A stretch of 64,000 nucleotides of DNA. Source: Candidatus Krumholzibacteriota bacterium. GTDB taxonomy: Bacteria > Krumholzibacteriota > Krumholzibacteriia > Krumholzibacteriales > Krumholzibacteriaceae. The first letter of the stretch is position 1, and every line of letters starts with the position of its first letter. The DNA lies in contig JAFGBF010000027.1 in NCBI GenBank assembly GCA_016933255.1, forward strand, positions 1 through 64,000, given 5' to 3'. The position numbers and the translations under genes were made by a program. Under the pieces are notes generated by a model. The model was not told the DNA's origin. It saw nothing but the letters and a program-made list of their open reading frames with translations, and ran no database searches. This document shows, piece after piece, positions 8,078-16,996 of the stretch.

Positions 8078-9349
8078 TTGAATTATCCCCTTTTATACGA
8101 CTCTGCGACTTTTGACCTGACCGCTGCCGATGGCATCGATGTGGCCGGGTCAGACTATCCGGATGCGCTGAGTGATCCTGAAAGCGAGTTTATAAAAGCC
8201 CTGGAGAATCCGTCAGGTTCCAGTCCTCTCTTCGAGATTCTTCCCGCAAAAGGAAGGGTCAGTATCCTGATTTCTGATATGACAAGAGGAGCATCCTCTA
8301 ACAGGATACTGAGTTATCTTTTAAGATATCTCGATGAAAAAGGCGCTGGTCCGGACAGAGTCGAGATATTCTTAGCCATGGGAATGCACAGGGTGCACAG
8401 CAGGGAAGAAATCGAGGATCTATTCGGCAGGGAGACTCTGAATCGTTACAAGATCCATGAGCATGATGCCCGCGATAGAGATTCACTTGTCGATGTCGGT
8501 ACTACTCCTGCTGGTACAAGATGTTTTTTTAACGCTGCCGTAGTAGATTCCTCTCTGATCATAGGGATCGGGAATGTATCATTTCACTATTTTGCGGGAT
8601 TCGGAGGTTCAAGAAAACTGATATTGCCGGGGATCGCAGGCGAGGAGACAATAATCTCCAACCACCGTTTATCATTGATGGAGGATCCGGGCGAAGGACT
8701 TGTTACAGATTGCAGGCCTGGCGAGATCGAAAAGAATCCCGTGCACAGGGACATGGTCGCAGGGGCGAGACTTCTTCGATCCCCGGTATTTATCCTGAAT
8801 ACAATATTCGATCACAAGGGAGGTCTGGTCTTCATAAACGGAGGAGATATGGTCGAATCTCACAGATACGCCGCGTCGTGGTATATGGACAGGTTTTCAA
8901 TCAGGATCGAAAGGCCCTACCGGGCGGTAATCGCGTCAGCAGGCGGGAGACCTTATGATATAAATCTGCTGCAGAGCCATAAAGCGATCAGATACGCTTC
9001 CCTGGCAGTCGATGACGGGGGCCTGCTGCTTATGGCGGCCGCGTGTCCCGATGGGATTGGATCAGATTCATACAGCGGCGCTTTTTCGATGGGCAGGGAG
9101 AGGGTCCCGGAATTAGTAAGCGGAGAATATACCCTGAATTCCCAGACAGCGATGTCTACTCACGATCTTACTGGAAGGATCTCTGTCTATCTCAGATCGA
9201 TGATCGATGATAAAGAGATATCCAGATTCGGTTTTTGTCCATGGAAAACAGATTATGACAGGTATCTTCTTGAAGGAATAGACCCTTCAGATATTCTTCT
9301 GATAAAAAACGCAGCGTCTTTTCTTCCTGTAATATCTTACCAACAGTAG
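8078..9349 (+). CDS. larA: LarA-family nickel-dependent racemase-like protein
   Basis: The protein belongs to the lactate racemase LarA (DUF2088) family, which uses a covalently bound nickel pincer cofactor to racemise or epimerise 2-hydroxy acids. Diagnostic stretches are DMTRGASSNRIL, AMGMHRVHSREEIEDLFG, HDARDRDSLVDVGTTPAG and FHYFAGFGGSRKLILPGI, the last carrying the lysine region that binds the cofactor in LarA. Length (423 aa) fits. The start is TTG 8078 with CTGGAG upstream. No larB, larC or larE maturation genes are nearby, so the cofactor must be made elsewhere or the substrate is a different hydroxy acid. The next gene is convergent with only 5 bases between. Confidence 0.85.
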   Translation: MNYPLLYDSATFDLTAADGIDVAGSDYPDALSDPESEFIKALENPSGSSPLFEILPAKGRVSILISDMTRGASSNRILSYLLRYLDEKGAGPDRVEIFLAMGMHRVHSREEIEDLFGRETLNRYKIHEHDARDRDSLVDVGTTPAGTRCFFNAAVVDSSLIIGIGNVSFHYFAGFGGSRKLILPGIAGEETIISNHRLSLMEDPGEGLVTDCRPGEIEKNPVHRDMVAGARLLRSPVFILNTIFDHKGGLVFINGGDMVESHRYAASWYMDRFSIRIERPYRAVIASAGGRPYDINLLQSHKAIRYASLAVDDGGLLLMAAACPDGIGSDSYSGAFSMGRERVPELVSGEYTLNSQTAMSTHDLTGRISVYLRSMIDDKEISRFGFCPWKTDYDRYLLEGIDPSDILLIKNAASFLPVISYQQ

Positions 9350-9354
9350 TAGAA

Positions 9355-12300
9355 TCAAGTCTCTTTTGACTCTTTAAGGATTCTTCTGCTCCAGTCACGC
9401 ATATCATCTAGAAGAATATATATTGTCGGCAATACTATCAGAGTGATCACTGTCGAAAATGTAAGGCCTCCGACGATCGCTCTTGCCATTGGGAAATACG
9501 GCGGGCCGTTTCCACCGACCTGGGTCGATACTACGCATAGCGGGACAAGACTGAGTACTGTCGTTCCTGCGGTCATCAGGATCGGACGAAGACGGTCTCG
9601 TCCTGCCTGCAGGATTGCTTCGTTTCTCGCCAGGCCAGTTTCTCTGAGGTGGTTGACATGATCTATAAGCACTATTCCGTTATTTACGACGACACCGATA
9701 AGAATAAGGATCCCTATCATCCCCATTAGCGACATCTGTGTTCCGGTCATGAGGTAGAACCAGTATACGCCCACAATAGAGAAGATGATCTGTGTCCAGA
9801 TCGCGGCGGGAAATATCAGAGATTCAAAAAGAGCAGCCATCAGAAAATAGATCAGAGCGAGTGCCAGCAGCAGATTTACAAGCATTGTACGCATGGCTTC
9901 AGCTTCATAGTCAAAATCCTGACCGTAATTCCACTTATATCCGGAAGGAAAATCGAAGTTGGCAAGAACCTCTCCGATCTTTTTCCTTGCCTCATTGACC
10001 GTGATACCATTCAGGTTTGCACTGACACCGATGGAAGTCGTTCTGTTTTCTCTGCGAATGTTTCTGGGGCCGTTTCTCACCACAAAGTCGGCCAGCGACG
10101 CAAGAGAGACGGAATTTCCGTTCTTGTTGATCAACGGCACATTCTTAAGGTGTTCCAGTGTCTGCCTGTCAGTATCCTGTAATTCGAGGAGCATCTGTAC
10201 TTCTCCGTAATCGTCTCTGAAATGCCTGAGGTTTATGCCGCGCATGGCAATGGAGACAAGGCTTGCTATTTCGTTTGTGGAGAATCCGTACTGCCTCGCC
10301 CGGTCCCGGTTGATCGTGACATGTACCTCTTTATCGCCGATCTCGGCTTCCGAACGGGCATCGGTAAACCCGTCGATCCTGGAAAGAGTCCATGCTACAT
10401 CCCGGGAAAGCTTGACAAGGTATTCGCTCGATTTTCCAACAAGCTGTATTCTGATCGATTCAGTTTTTCCTTCAGCGCTCTGCCATTCGAATGAAGGGTT
10501 TGCTATTGCCAGCTTGGGAAGTCCATCCCGGATCTCCTTCTGAATCTCTTTTATCGATTTCTTCGCTTCCTTGCCTTTTTTGAGAATTATCGTCGATGAA
10601 GCGTAATTACCCTGATAATAAGAATATACAGATTCTATCTCGAACTTGTCCTGGTTGGAAAAAAGAAAATCCTCATAAATGTCGACAGTAGACTCGATCT
10701 TTTTCAGCGTATAGTTGCCGTTGATATGGTAATGGAGTCGAAAACGGCGGTCTTCGGGTTCATCGAACATATCTGTCTTAACGAATTTCATTGGAACCGC
10801 AATGCTGATCAGCGTCAACAGGATGAAACCGACCGTAGCCCTTTTATGATCGATCGTCCAATTCAGTACTATTAGATATCTTTCGATAAGTCTGTCAACA
10901 ATCGTTTTCCCGGGAAGCTTTTTCGGGGGCTTGATCTTTGAAGCGAGCAGCGGGACTATTGTCTGGGCCAGGATCAAAGAAACAAGGAGAGCGATACATA
11001 TCGTGAGACCCACATGTTTCAGATATATAGACACATCGTTATTAGGATTTACGATGTTCGGCAAAAAGACGATCCCTGTCGTCAACGTTCCGGCTGTTAT
11101 CGCCATTGATACTTCATTAACGCCGGAAAGGATCGAAGCTTTGCCGGGAGGTGAGATCATCTGGTGCCTGTGTATGCTTTCCGTTACCACGACGGCGTTG
11201 TCGACCAGCATCCCGACTGCGAGCATCAGGCCCATCATTGTCAGAATATTAAGTGTGATTCCGCTGAAAAACATAAAAGCCAGAGTGATCAGCAGAGAAA
11301 GTGGTACAGCAAGAGCGACGATCAGGGTCGTCACAAAACGGCGCAGAAAGAAGAAAAGAACAGCGATCGCGAGAAGACCCCCGATCAGGCCGGATTTAAG
11401 CACCTCATTGAGTGAACTGACAACTCCTTCGGCGGCGTTATCCATATAGAATATCGAGATCCCTTCCATTTCGGGGAGCTCGCTGATCTCATCTATCTCA
11501 TCGATTACCAATTCAGAGACATCAACCAGGTTTGCACCGGATTCCTTGAAAACATCCAGACCGATCGCGTATTTACGGTTAAGGTGGCGTCCATAAGTCA
11601 AAACGGGGTTGTCATACTTTATCTCCGCTATATCGCTCAGGCGGATGTTGTTAGCTCCGACTATTATATCTCCGATCTCTTCGATGCTCTGAAATTCACC
11701 TATCGGCCTGACGACGAAGCGCTGATTATTATCCCTGATTTTGCCGGCGGTAGTAAGGAAATTGCTTCTTCTCAATGTTGTAGTGAGTTGATTTATATCG
11801 ATATGATGTTCGATAAGACGGTCTGCGATTAGTTGTATCCTGATCTCTTTTTTCTCTACTCCGTACAAGTCGACTTTTGATACTCCCTCGATCCTTTCGA
11901 TCCTTCGTTTGATGTTTCTGTCCAGCATATCGTACGCGTCAGATAGATCACGGTCGCTGGAAAGCCTTATCGTCAGGATCTCCATATCAGAGGTCGAGAA
12001 TTTGCGGATATGAAAACGTTCAAGGTCTGCAGGGAAAAGATGTCTGATTCCATCCAGCTTCTCTTTCGCTTCCAGAGCTTTGACATTTGTGTCGACTCCC
12101 CATTCGAAATTCAATCTCACCCATGAACCGTTTTCCCAGGAGTTGGATTCCATTCTTTTTATTCCCCCTATTGTAGCGAGGACTTCTTCAGCGGGCCTGG
12201 TAATCTGTCTCTCGGTCTCTTCGGGGGTCGATCCGGGGTAGGGGATGTCGACAAAAATAAAAGGGGCGTCGACATCAGGGAAATATTCTTTGGGGAGTAG

Positions 12301-12390
12301 CTGTGAAGAAATAATTCCGACGACGATAAAACATACAAAGATCATCAGTATCGTGACGGGTCTCTTAATTGATATCTCTGCCATGTTCAT
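9355..12390 (-). CDS. RND-family efflux permease (AcrB/HAE type), second copy of operon
   Basis: This proton-driven inner-membrane transporter of 1011 aa has the RND layout: one N-terminal TM helix (ISIKRPVTILMIFVCFIVVG), a large periplasmic loop, TM helices 2-6 with GMLVDNAVVVTESIHRH (the TM4 Asp of the proton relay), a second periplasmic loop and TM helices 8-12 with MGMIGILILIGVVVNNGIV. It is the third gene of an operon with a membrane fusion protein and a second RND permease on the minus strand, 62 bases after the latter. Such two-permease operons often form heteromultimeric pumps (as MdtBC). No TolC-type channel is in the window. Substrate unknown. Confidence 0.93.
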   Translation of the reverse strand: MNMAEISIKRPVTILMIFVCFIVVGIISSQLLPKEYFPDVDAPFIFVDIPYPGSTPEETERQITRPAEEVLATIGGIKRMESNSWENGSWVRLNFEWGVDTNVKALEAKEKLDGIRHLFPADLERFHIRKFSTSDMEILTIRLSSDRDLSDAYDMLDRNIKRRIERIEGVSKVDLYGVEKKEIRIQLIADRLIEHHIDINQLTTTLRRSNFLTTAGKIRDNNQRFVVRPIGEFQSIEEIGDIIVGANNIRLSDIAEIKYDNPVLTYGRHLNRKYAIGLDVFKESGANLVDVSELVIDEIDEISELPEMEGISIFYMDNAAEGVVSSLNEVLKSGLIGGLLAIAVLFFFLRRFVTTLIVALAVPLSLLITLAFMFFSGITLNILTMMGLMLAVGMLVDNAVVVTESIHRHQMISPPGKASILSGVNEVSMAITAGTLTTGIVFLPNIVNPNNDVSIYLKHVGLTICIALLVSLILAQTIVPLLASKIKPPKKLPGKTIVDRLIERYLIVLNWTIDHKRATVGFILLTLISIAVPMKFVKTDMFDEPEDRRFRLHYHINGNYTLKKIESTVDIYEDFLFSNQDKFEIESVYSYYQGNYASSTIILKKGKEAKKSIKEIQKEIRDGLPKLAIANPSFEWQSAEGKTESIRIQLVGKSSEYLVKLSRDVAWTLSRIDGFTDARSEAEIGDKEVHVTINRDRARQYGFSTNEIASLVSIAMRGINLRHFRDDYGEVQMLLELQDTDRQTLEHLKNVPLINKNGNSVSLASLADFVVRNGPRNIRRENRTTSIGVSANLNGITVNEARKKIGEVLANFDFPSGYKWNYGQDFDYEAEAMRTMLVNLLLALALIYFLMAALFESLIFPAAIWTQIIFSIVGVYWFYLMTGTQMSLMGMIGILILIGVVVNNGIVLIDHVNHLRETGLARNEAILQAGRDRLRPILMTAGTTVLSLVPLCVVSTQVGGNGPPYFPMARAIVGGLTFSTVITLIVLPTIYILLDDMRDWSRRILKESKET

Positions 12391-12452
12391 AGAAATAAAC
12401 CGCCGGAATCAAGCTGCTGCTATAATTATCAAGGACTATCGGACTCTTTCCT

Positions 12453-15400
12453 CTAGTCCTTCCTGTCAACGATCGAATAGACGACAGGTATTACCACCAG
12501 TGTCAGTAATGTCGAGACAGTCAAACCTCCTATGACGGTTATCGCCATTGGAGCCCTGATTTCAGCCCCTTTGCCGAATCCGATCGCGAGGGGCAAAAGG
12601 CCAAGCGTGGTCGTAAGCATCGTCATAAGGATCGGCCTAAGCCGGGTCTTGCCTCCTTCAACGATCGCTTCCATTTTCTTCATTCCATTTGCCCGAAGCT
12701 TGTTGATCAGATCTATCAGAACGATTGCGTTGTTTACTACTATGCCGGCAAGAAGGATAAGTCCAATAAGAACGACGACACTTATCGTCGAGTTTGTTAT
12801 CCATAACCCGAATATTGCTCCGATCAGCGCAAGGGGCATCGTAAAAAGGATGATGAATGGATGCAGAAAAGATTCGAACTGGGATGCCATGACCAGATAA
12901 ACCAGGAATATTGCCAGAATCAGCGCAAATTGAAGGGAACGGAACGAAGTATTCATCTCCTCATTCTGTCCTGACAGTCTGGCGCTGAATTTTGCCGGCA
13001 TAGGTATCTTTTCCAGGATGGAATTTATCTCAAGCGCTGCGCCGCCGAGGTCGCCGTAGTTGAGGTTGGCTGTTATCAGTGCGACGCGTTCCTGGTCGAT
13101 TCTTCTGATTTCGCTTGCCCCGGTGTCGATAATAATATCCGCGACTGCTTCCAGGGTCACCGGCTTGTCGCTTTCCGGATTTATAATAAGCTGCCTTATT
13201 TTATCAATAGAGTTTCTGTCGTACTCCTTAGATCGGACGAGTACATCTATTTTTCTGTCATGCCATGAATATTTTGTCGCTACATCACCGCGGATCTTGC
13301 TTACAACCCTGTCTGCCAGCTGGTAGACAGGAAATCCGAGAGAAGCTGCGCGATCACGGTTGAATATTATCTGGATCTCGGGGTGGCCGGCCCTCATCGT
13401 TGACTTTACATCGGCAAAACGATCCGACGCGTCGAGTCTTGCACTGATCTCATCACTTATTTTTTTCAGGTGTCTCAGTTCGAACCCTGTTACTTCTATC
13501 TCCACCGGCGTCTTAAACGTGAAGAGAGTCGGTCTGAAGAACTTGTACTGCAGGTCCGGGATCTTTTCCATATCTTTCCGGATCTTTTCCATCATTATTT
13601 CTTCGTCGATTCTTTTTGAACCCGGATCAAGGACTACAGTCAATTCACCCCAGTTCTCACCCCCCTGTTCCGGGTCGGCATCCATCCTGTTACCCGACCC
13701 CGCAACCGAGAAAGTGGAATTTACACTCTTCATAGCAGTCACTGATTTCTGCACGCGATTTATGGATTCCGCTGTCACTTCGAGAGGCGTTCCTGGAGGC
13801 AGTCTGAACTCTACACCAAATTCTCCCTGTGAAAGTTGTGGAATAAGTTCTATTCCAAGCTGTGGGATAAGCATGAGCGATAGGGCGAAAAGAAGGACAG
13901 ATATCAATATTACCCTTCCTTTATGGCCCAGAGACCATTCGAGGATATTGTTATACGACTTTTCGACCATGCCATAGAACTTCAGAAATAATCTGACAAA
14001 AGGATGAATTAAAAAATAAACGCCGCTGGAAATCCTGGAGAGTGTCCATCTCACTATTTTCACAAAAAATACAGGTATGGAAGTAAAGGAGATAATCCTG
14101 GTCTTGCGGAAAAATCTTCCGATTCTGGTACGCGGCTCTTTCAGGGCTGCGGGCTTCTGTATCTCTGTTTTACGGTTCTCGGTCGAAGCCAGCATCGGAA
14201 TAAGTGTAAGTGCTACAACAAGAGATGCGAGAAGGGCAAAAGTCACAGTCAATGCCTGGTCTCTGAATAGTTGTCCCGCAATTCCTTTTACGAATACAAG
14301 AGGCAAAAATACAGCCACTGTTGTCAGCGTGGAAGCAATGACCGCCGTTCCGACTTCTCCGGCTCCGTCACGGGCCGCTTCGAGCACCGTCTTTCCTTTT
14401 TCCTTCTGTCTTGCAATATTCTCCAGGACAACGATCGAGTTGTCGACCAGCATTCCTATTCCCAGCGCTATCCCTCCGAGAGACATTATATTCAGCGAAA
14501 GGTCGCCGCCGTACATCATATTGAATGTCGCAATGACAGATACCGGAATTGACAGGGATATGATGACTGTCGCCCAGAAACTCTGAAGAAAGAAATAGAG
14601 GACGATCACCGCAAGAATACCACCGATGACCGCCGCTCGTATGACTTCGTTGACGGCATCGGTTATGAATGTGGACTGGTCGTAGACCCGGGTCAGTTGA
14701 TATTCTTCGGGAAGGATCCGTTTTACTCTTTCCAGTTTCTTGTTGATCTCTCTTGCCACGGCTACCGTGTTTGCGTCGCCTTCCTTGTAGAGAGCGATTT
14801 CAACTGCTTCAATGCTGTTAAGCCGCGTGATCGCTTCCCTTTCCTTGTAGCCGTGTCTTACGGAAGCGACATCCCTGAGATATATCGGTTTGCCGTCTTT
14901 TGTTGAAACGATTATATCACCGATCTCCTCGATCGAAGTGAACTGGTTGACAGTCCGGACAAGAAACTGCTGAGTCCCTTCTTCAAGCCTGCCTCCGGAA
15001 AGGTTTATATTCTCCGAGCCTATCTGCCTTGCAAGAAGATCTATAGGCAGATCGAGCTGAGCGAGACGGCCTTGATCGACAAGGATCTGGATCTCGTCTT
15101 CGAGGCCTCCGCTGACCTTGACGGCAGCGACACCGAGTGTAGCTTCAAGTTCCTTCTTGAGCTCTTCTTCAGCAAAACGCCTGAGGAATTTTAGTTCTTC
15201 CTCATCAAAACCGGGGCCCGGTCCCTTTTTATCCCCTGATGTCTCCATGTTTTCCTCAGGGTTCTCTTTTCTGCAGAAACCGAACCGCATTATCGGATCA
15301 AGCGAGGGGTCGAATCTCAGAATGGAGGGACGCTGGACATCGAGAGGCAATTCCAGAGCATCAAGTTTTTCACGGACGTCAAGTCCCGCATAATCCATCC

Positions 15401-15698
15401 TCGTGCCCCATTCGAATTCGAGGACTACATCTGATTGTCCTGATCGGGAGATTGAGCTGACACGCGAGACATTCTTTACTACTCCGAGTGCCTCTTCGAT
15501 AGGTTTTGATATCAGATTCTCGATCTCTGCGGGAGCGGCGCCTGTATAGTTCGTCCTTATCGTCAGTGTAGGGTAGGTAAGTTCGGGCAGCAGGTTGATC
15601 TTCAGCCTGAAGAATGAAACGAACCCGAACAGGATAATGGCGATCGTAAACATAGCGATCGTTACACGTCTTTTGATGGAGATGTCGATGATTTTCAT
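12453..15698 (-). CDS. RND-family efflux permease (AcrB/HAE type), first copy of operon
   Basis: A 1081-aa RND permease begins MKIIDISIKRRVTIAMFTIA and has the twelve-helix pattern with GMLVDNSIVVLENI in TM4 and LIGLILLAGIVVNNAIVLI in TM10-11. It carries an acidic Gly/Pro-rich insertion in the first periplasmic loop (about residues 145-170) and a long basic cytoplasmic stretch between TM6 and TM7 (about 500-580), which explain its size relative to the ~1020-1040 aa norm. It starts 10 bases after the membrane fusion protein gene and precedes the second RND permease. Function is inferred as export of hydrophobic or toxic compounds across both membranes. Confidence 0.93.
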   Translation of the reverse strand: MKIIDISIKRRVTIAMFTIAIILFGFVSFFRLKINLLPELTYPTLTIRTNYTGAAPAEIENLISKPIEEALGVVKNVSRVSSISRSGQSDVVLEFEWGTRMDYAGLDVREKLDALELPLDVQRPSILRFDPSLDPIMRFGFCRKENPEENMETSGDKKGPGPGFDEEELKFLRRFAEEELKKELEATLGVAAVKVSGGLEDEIQILVDQGRLAQLDLPIDLLARQIGSENINLSGGRLEEGTQQFLVRTVNQFTSIEEIGDIIVSTKDGKPIYLRDVASVRHGYKEREAITRLNSIEAVEIALYKEGDANTVAVAREINKKLERVKRILPEEYQLTRVYDQSTFITDAVNEVIRAAVIGGILAVIVLYFFLQSFWATVIISLSIPVSVIATFNMMYGGDLSLNIMSLGGIALGIGMLVDNSIVVLENIARQKEKGKTVLEAARDGAGEVGTAVIASTLTTVAVFLPLVFVKGIAGQLFRDQALTVTFALLASLVVALTLIPMLASTENRKTEIQKPAALKEPRTRIGRFFRKTRIISFTSIPVFFVKIVRWTLSRISSGVYFLIHPFVRLFLKFYGMVEKSYNNILEWSLGHKGRVILISVLLFALSLMLIPQLGIELIPQLSQGEFGVEFRLPPGTPLEVTAESINRVQKSVTAMKSVNSTFSVAGSGNRMDADPEQGGENWGELTVVLDPGSKRIDEEIMMEKIRKDMEKIPDLQYKFFRPTLFTFKTPVEIEVTGFELRHLKKISDEISARLDASDRFADVKSTMRAGHPEIQIIFNRDRAASLGFPVYQLADRVVSKIRGDVATKYSWHDRKIDVLVRSKEYDRNSIDKIRQLIINPESDKPVTLEAVADIIIDTGASEIRRIDQERVALITANLNYGDLGGAALEINSILEKIPMPAKFSARLSGQNEEMNTSFRSLQFALILAIFLVYLVMASQFESFLHPFIILFTMPLALIGAIFGLWITNSTISVVVLIGLILLAGIVVNNAIVLIDLINKLRANGMKKMEAIVEGGKTRLRPILMTMLTTTLGLLPLAIGFGKGAEIRAPMAITVIGGLTVSTLLTLVVIPVVYSIVDRKD

Positions 15699-15708
15699 TT
15701 TTATTCCG

Positions 15709-16761
15709 TCATTTTGTTACTATTTCCACTTTGGTACTGTCTTTTAGGCTGCTTTTACCTGTGGTGACGATCACATCATTTTCCAGTAGACCTTCGAGCA
15801 CTTCCACGTGCGAGGTGTTTATATATCCTATCGATATATTCTGTTTGTATGCGACACTGTCTCTGACGACATAAACGGCCGATTCCCGGTCCTCGGAGAT
15901 GATAGCGTCTTTCGGGATCTTTAAGGCATCCAGATGTATGTCATAGATGATCTTTATCCTGGCGAACATACCGGGTCTTAGTTTTTTTTCTGGATCGCTT
16001 GTCTCGACGGTAATCTTTACAGTGCCCGTAGAGGGGTCGACTATCGGGCTTATCCTCTTTATGTATCCCATGACCGGATCTTCACCGATCGCGTCCACAC
16101 TAAGTCTGGTCTTAAGGCCGATGCGGAGTTTTTCAAGCTGTCTTTCAGGAACATGTAGTATTGCGATAAGCGGATTAAGGCCGGAAACCTTGAATGTCGC
16201 CTGATTCGGCAATATCATATTCCCTACCTTGACTCTGCGTTCGGATACGACTCCGCCTATTGGAGTCCTGATCGACGTATATTCAAGATTCAGCCTTGCC
16301 ATCTCATAGACGGCTTTCTGCTGGTCGTATTCAAACTTTGACTGCTGAAATATCTCTGTGCTCACAAGCTTCTGTTTATGAAGGTCCATGCTACGCAGAT
16401 AGTTACTTTCAGCTTTCTCAAGATTTGCTTTCGCTTCTTCCAGCTGAACCGATATTATCTCATCGTCAAGCCTTGCAAGTATATCTCCGGCTTTAACGTT
16501 CTGGCCCTCTTCCACCAGCAGCTGTTCGATCGTTCCGCCCACTTTTGCGACGACTTCTGTCTCTTCTTCCGCTTCAATTGTAGCTGTCCCGGTGAAATAT
16601 GCGGCGATTTCGCCTTTGATGACTTCACCGACTTCAACAGGAACAACGATTTTCTCGTCTTTTTTTTCCGTCCTGGACTGTGAATCTTTTGAACATCCTG
16701 CAAGGCCCGATATTAGCGCCGGGAAAAGAAGCACGATTAAAATCCTCTTAACTGCGTTCAT
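15709..16761 (-). CDS. RND efflux membrane fusion (periplasmic adaptor) lipoprotein
   Basis: The adaptor links RND pumps to an outer-membrane channel. It begins MNAVKRILIVLLFPALISGLAGC, a lipoprotein signal with lipobox LAGC, then shows HlyD-type order: barrel strand (ATIEAEEETEVVAKVGG), biotinyl-lipoyl half (VEEGQNVKAGDILARLDD), an alpha-helical hairpin (KANLEKAESNYLRSMDLHKQK...FEYDQQKAVYEMARLN), the second lipoyl half (IRTPIGGVVSERRVKVG) and the membrane-proximal domain. I place the start at 16761 because of the signal peptide and the GGGAGAG upstream; the frame is open to 16797. It is the first gene of the minus-strand efflux operon. Confidence 0.93.
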   Translation of the reverse strand: MNAVKRILIVLLFPALISGLAGCSKDSQSRTEKKDEKIVVPVEVGEVIKGEIAAYFTGTATIEAEEETEVVAKVGGTIEQLLVEEGQNVKAGDILARLDDEIISVQLEEAKANLEKAESNYLRSMDLHKQKLVSTEIFQQSKFEYDQQKAVYEMARLNLEYTSIRTPIGGVVSERRVKVGNMILPNQATFKVSGLNPLIAILHVPERQLEKLRIGLKTRLSVDAIGEDPVMGYIKRISPIVDPSTGTVKITVETSDPEKKLRPGMFARIKIIYDIHLDALKIPKDAIISEDRESAVYVVRDSVAYKQNISIGYINTSHVEVLEGLLENDVIVTTGKSSLKDSTKVEIVTK

Positions 16762-16802
16762 TTCAATCTCTCCCTGATATTTTCCATGATCGTTCATAGT
16801 CT

Positions 16803-16830
16803 ATATACGGTATATTCGTAACAATGTTAC
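16803..16830. promoter_or_regulatory. Two adjacent palindromes upstream of the efflux operon
   Basis: ATATAC-G-GTATAT (16803-16815) and GTAAC-AAT-GTTAC (16818-16830) are perfect inverted repeats separated by 2 bases, 42 bases upstream of the adaptor ATG. Closely spaced palindromes here resemble operators for a dimeric repressor. No regulator gene is adjacent, so a trans-acting factor would be needed. Confidence 0.45.
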
Positions 16831-16856
16831 ATAAAATGATATTGGTGAACTCTGCT

Positions 16857-16875
16857 ATCCGCCGGTGAGGCGGAT
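16857..16875 (+). other. Short hairpin in the divergent purD upstream region
   Basis: ATCCGCC-GGTGA-GGCGGAT is a perfect 7-bp stem with a 5-base loop. It is not followed by a useful T-run on either strand, so it is not a clear terminator. No purine riboswitch-like fold could be recognised in 16762-16996, and no gene is seen there. Confidence 0.3.
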
Positions 16876-16996
16876 TTGAAGAAAAATGGATGCAGAGGGT
16901 CCGTTTCTATGTTAGATATTATATGAATGGATATTGTAGAATTTACCTCCGGTCCGCATCGCCCGGCTCGGCCTATGATAAGGAGAATTAAAAAAG

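Noticed and set aside
13360-13977. 205-aa plus-strand frame within the RND permease
   Set aside because: It is the shadow of a conserved permease; the sequence shows no independent signal.
16857-16875. Terminator or riboswitch upstream of purD
   Set aside because: The 7-bp stem lacks a T-run and I could not find the conserved elements of a purine riboswitch.
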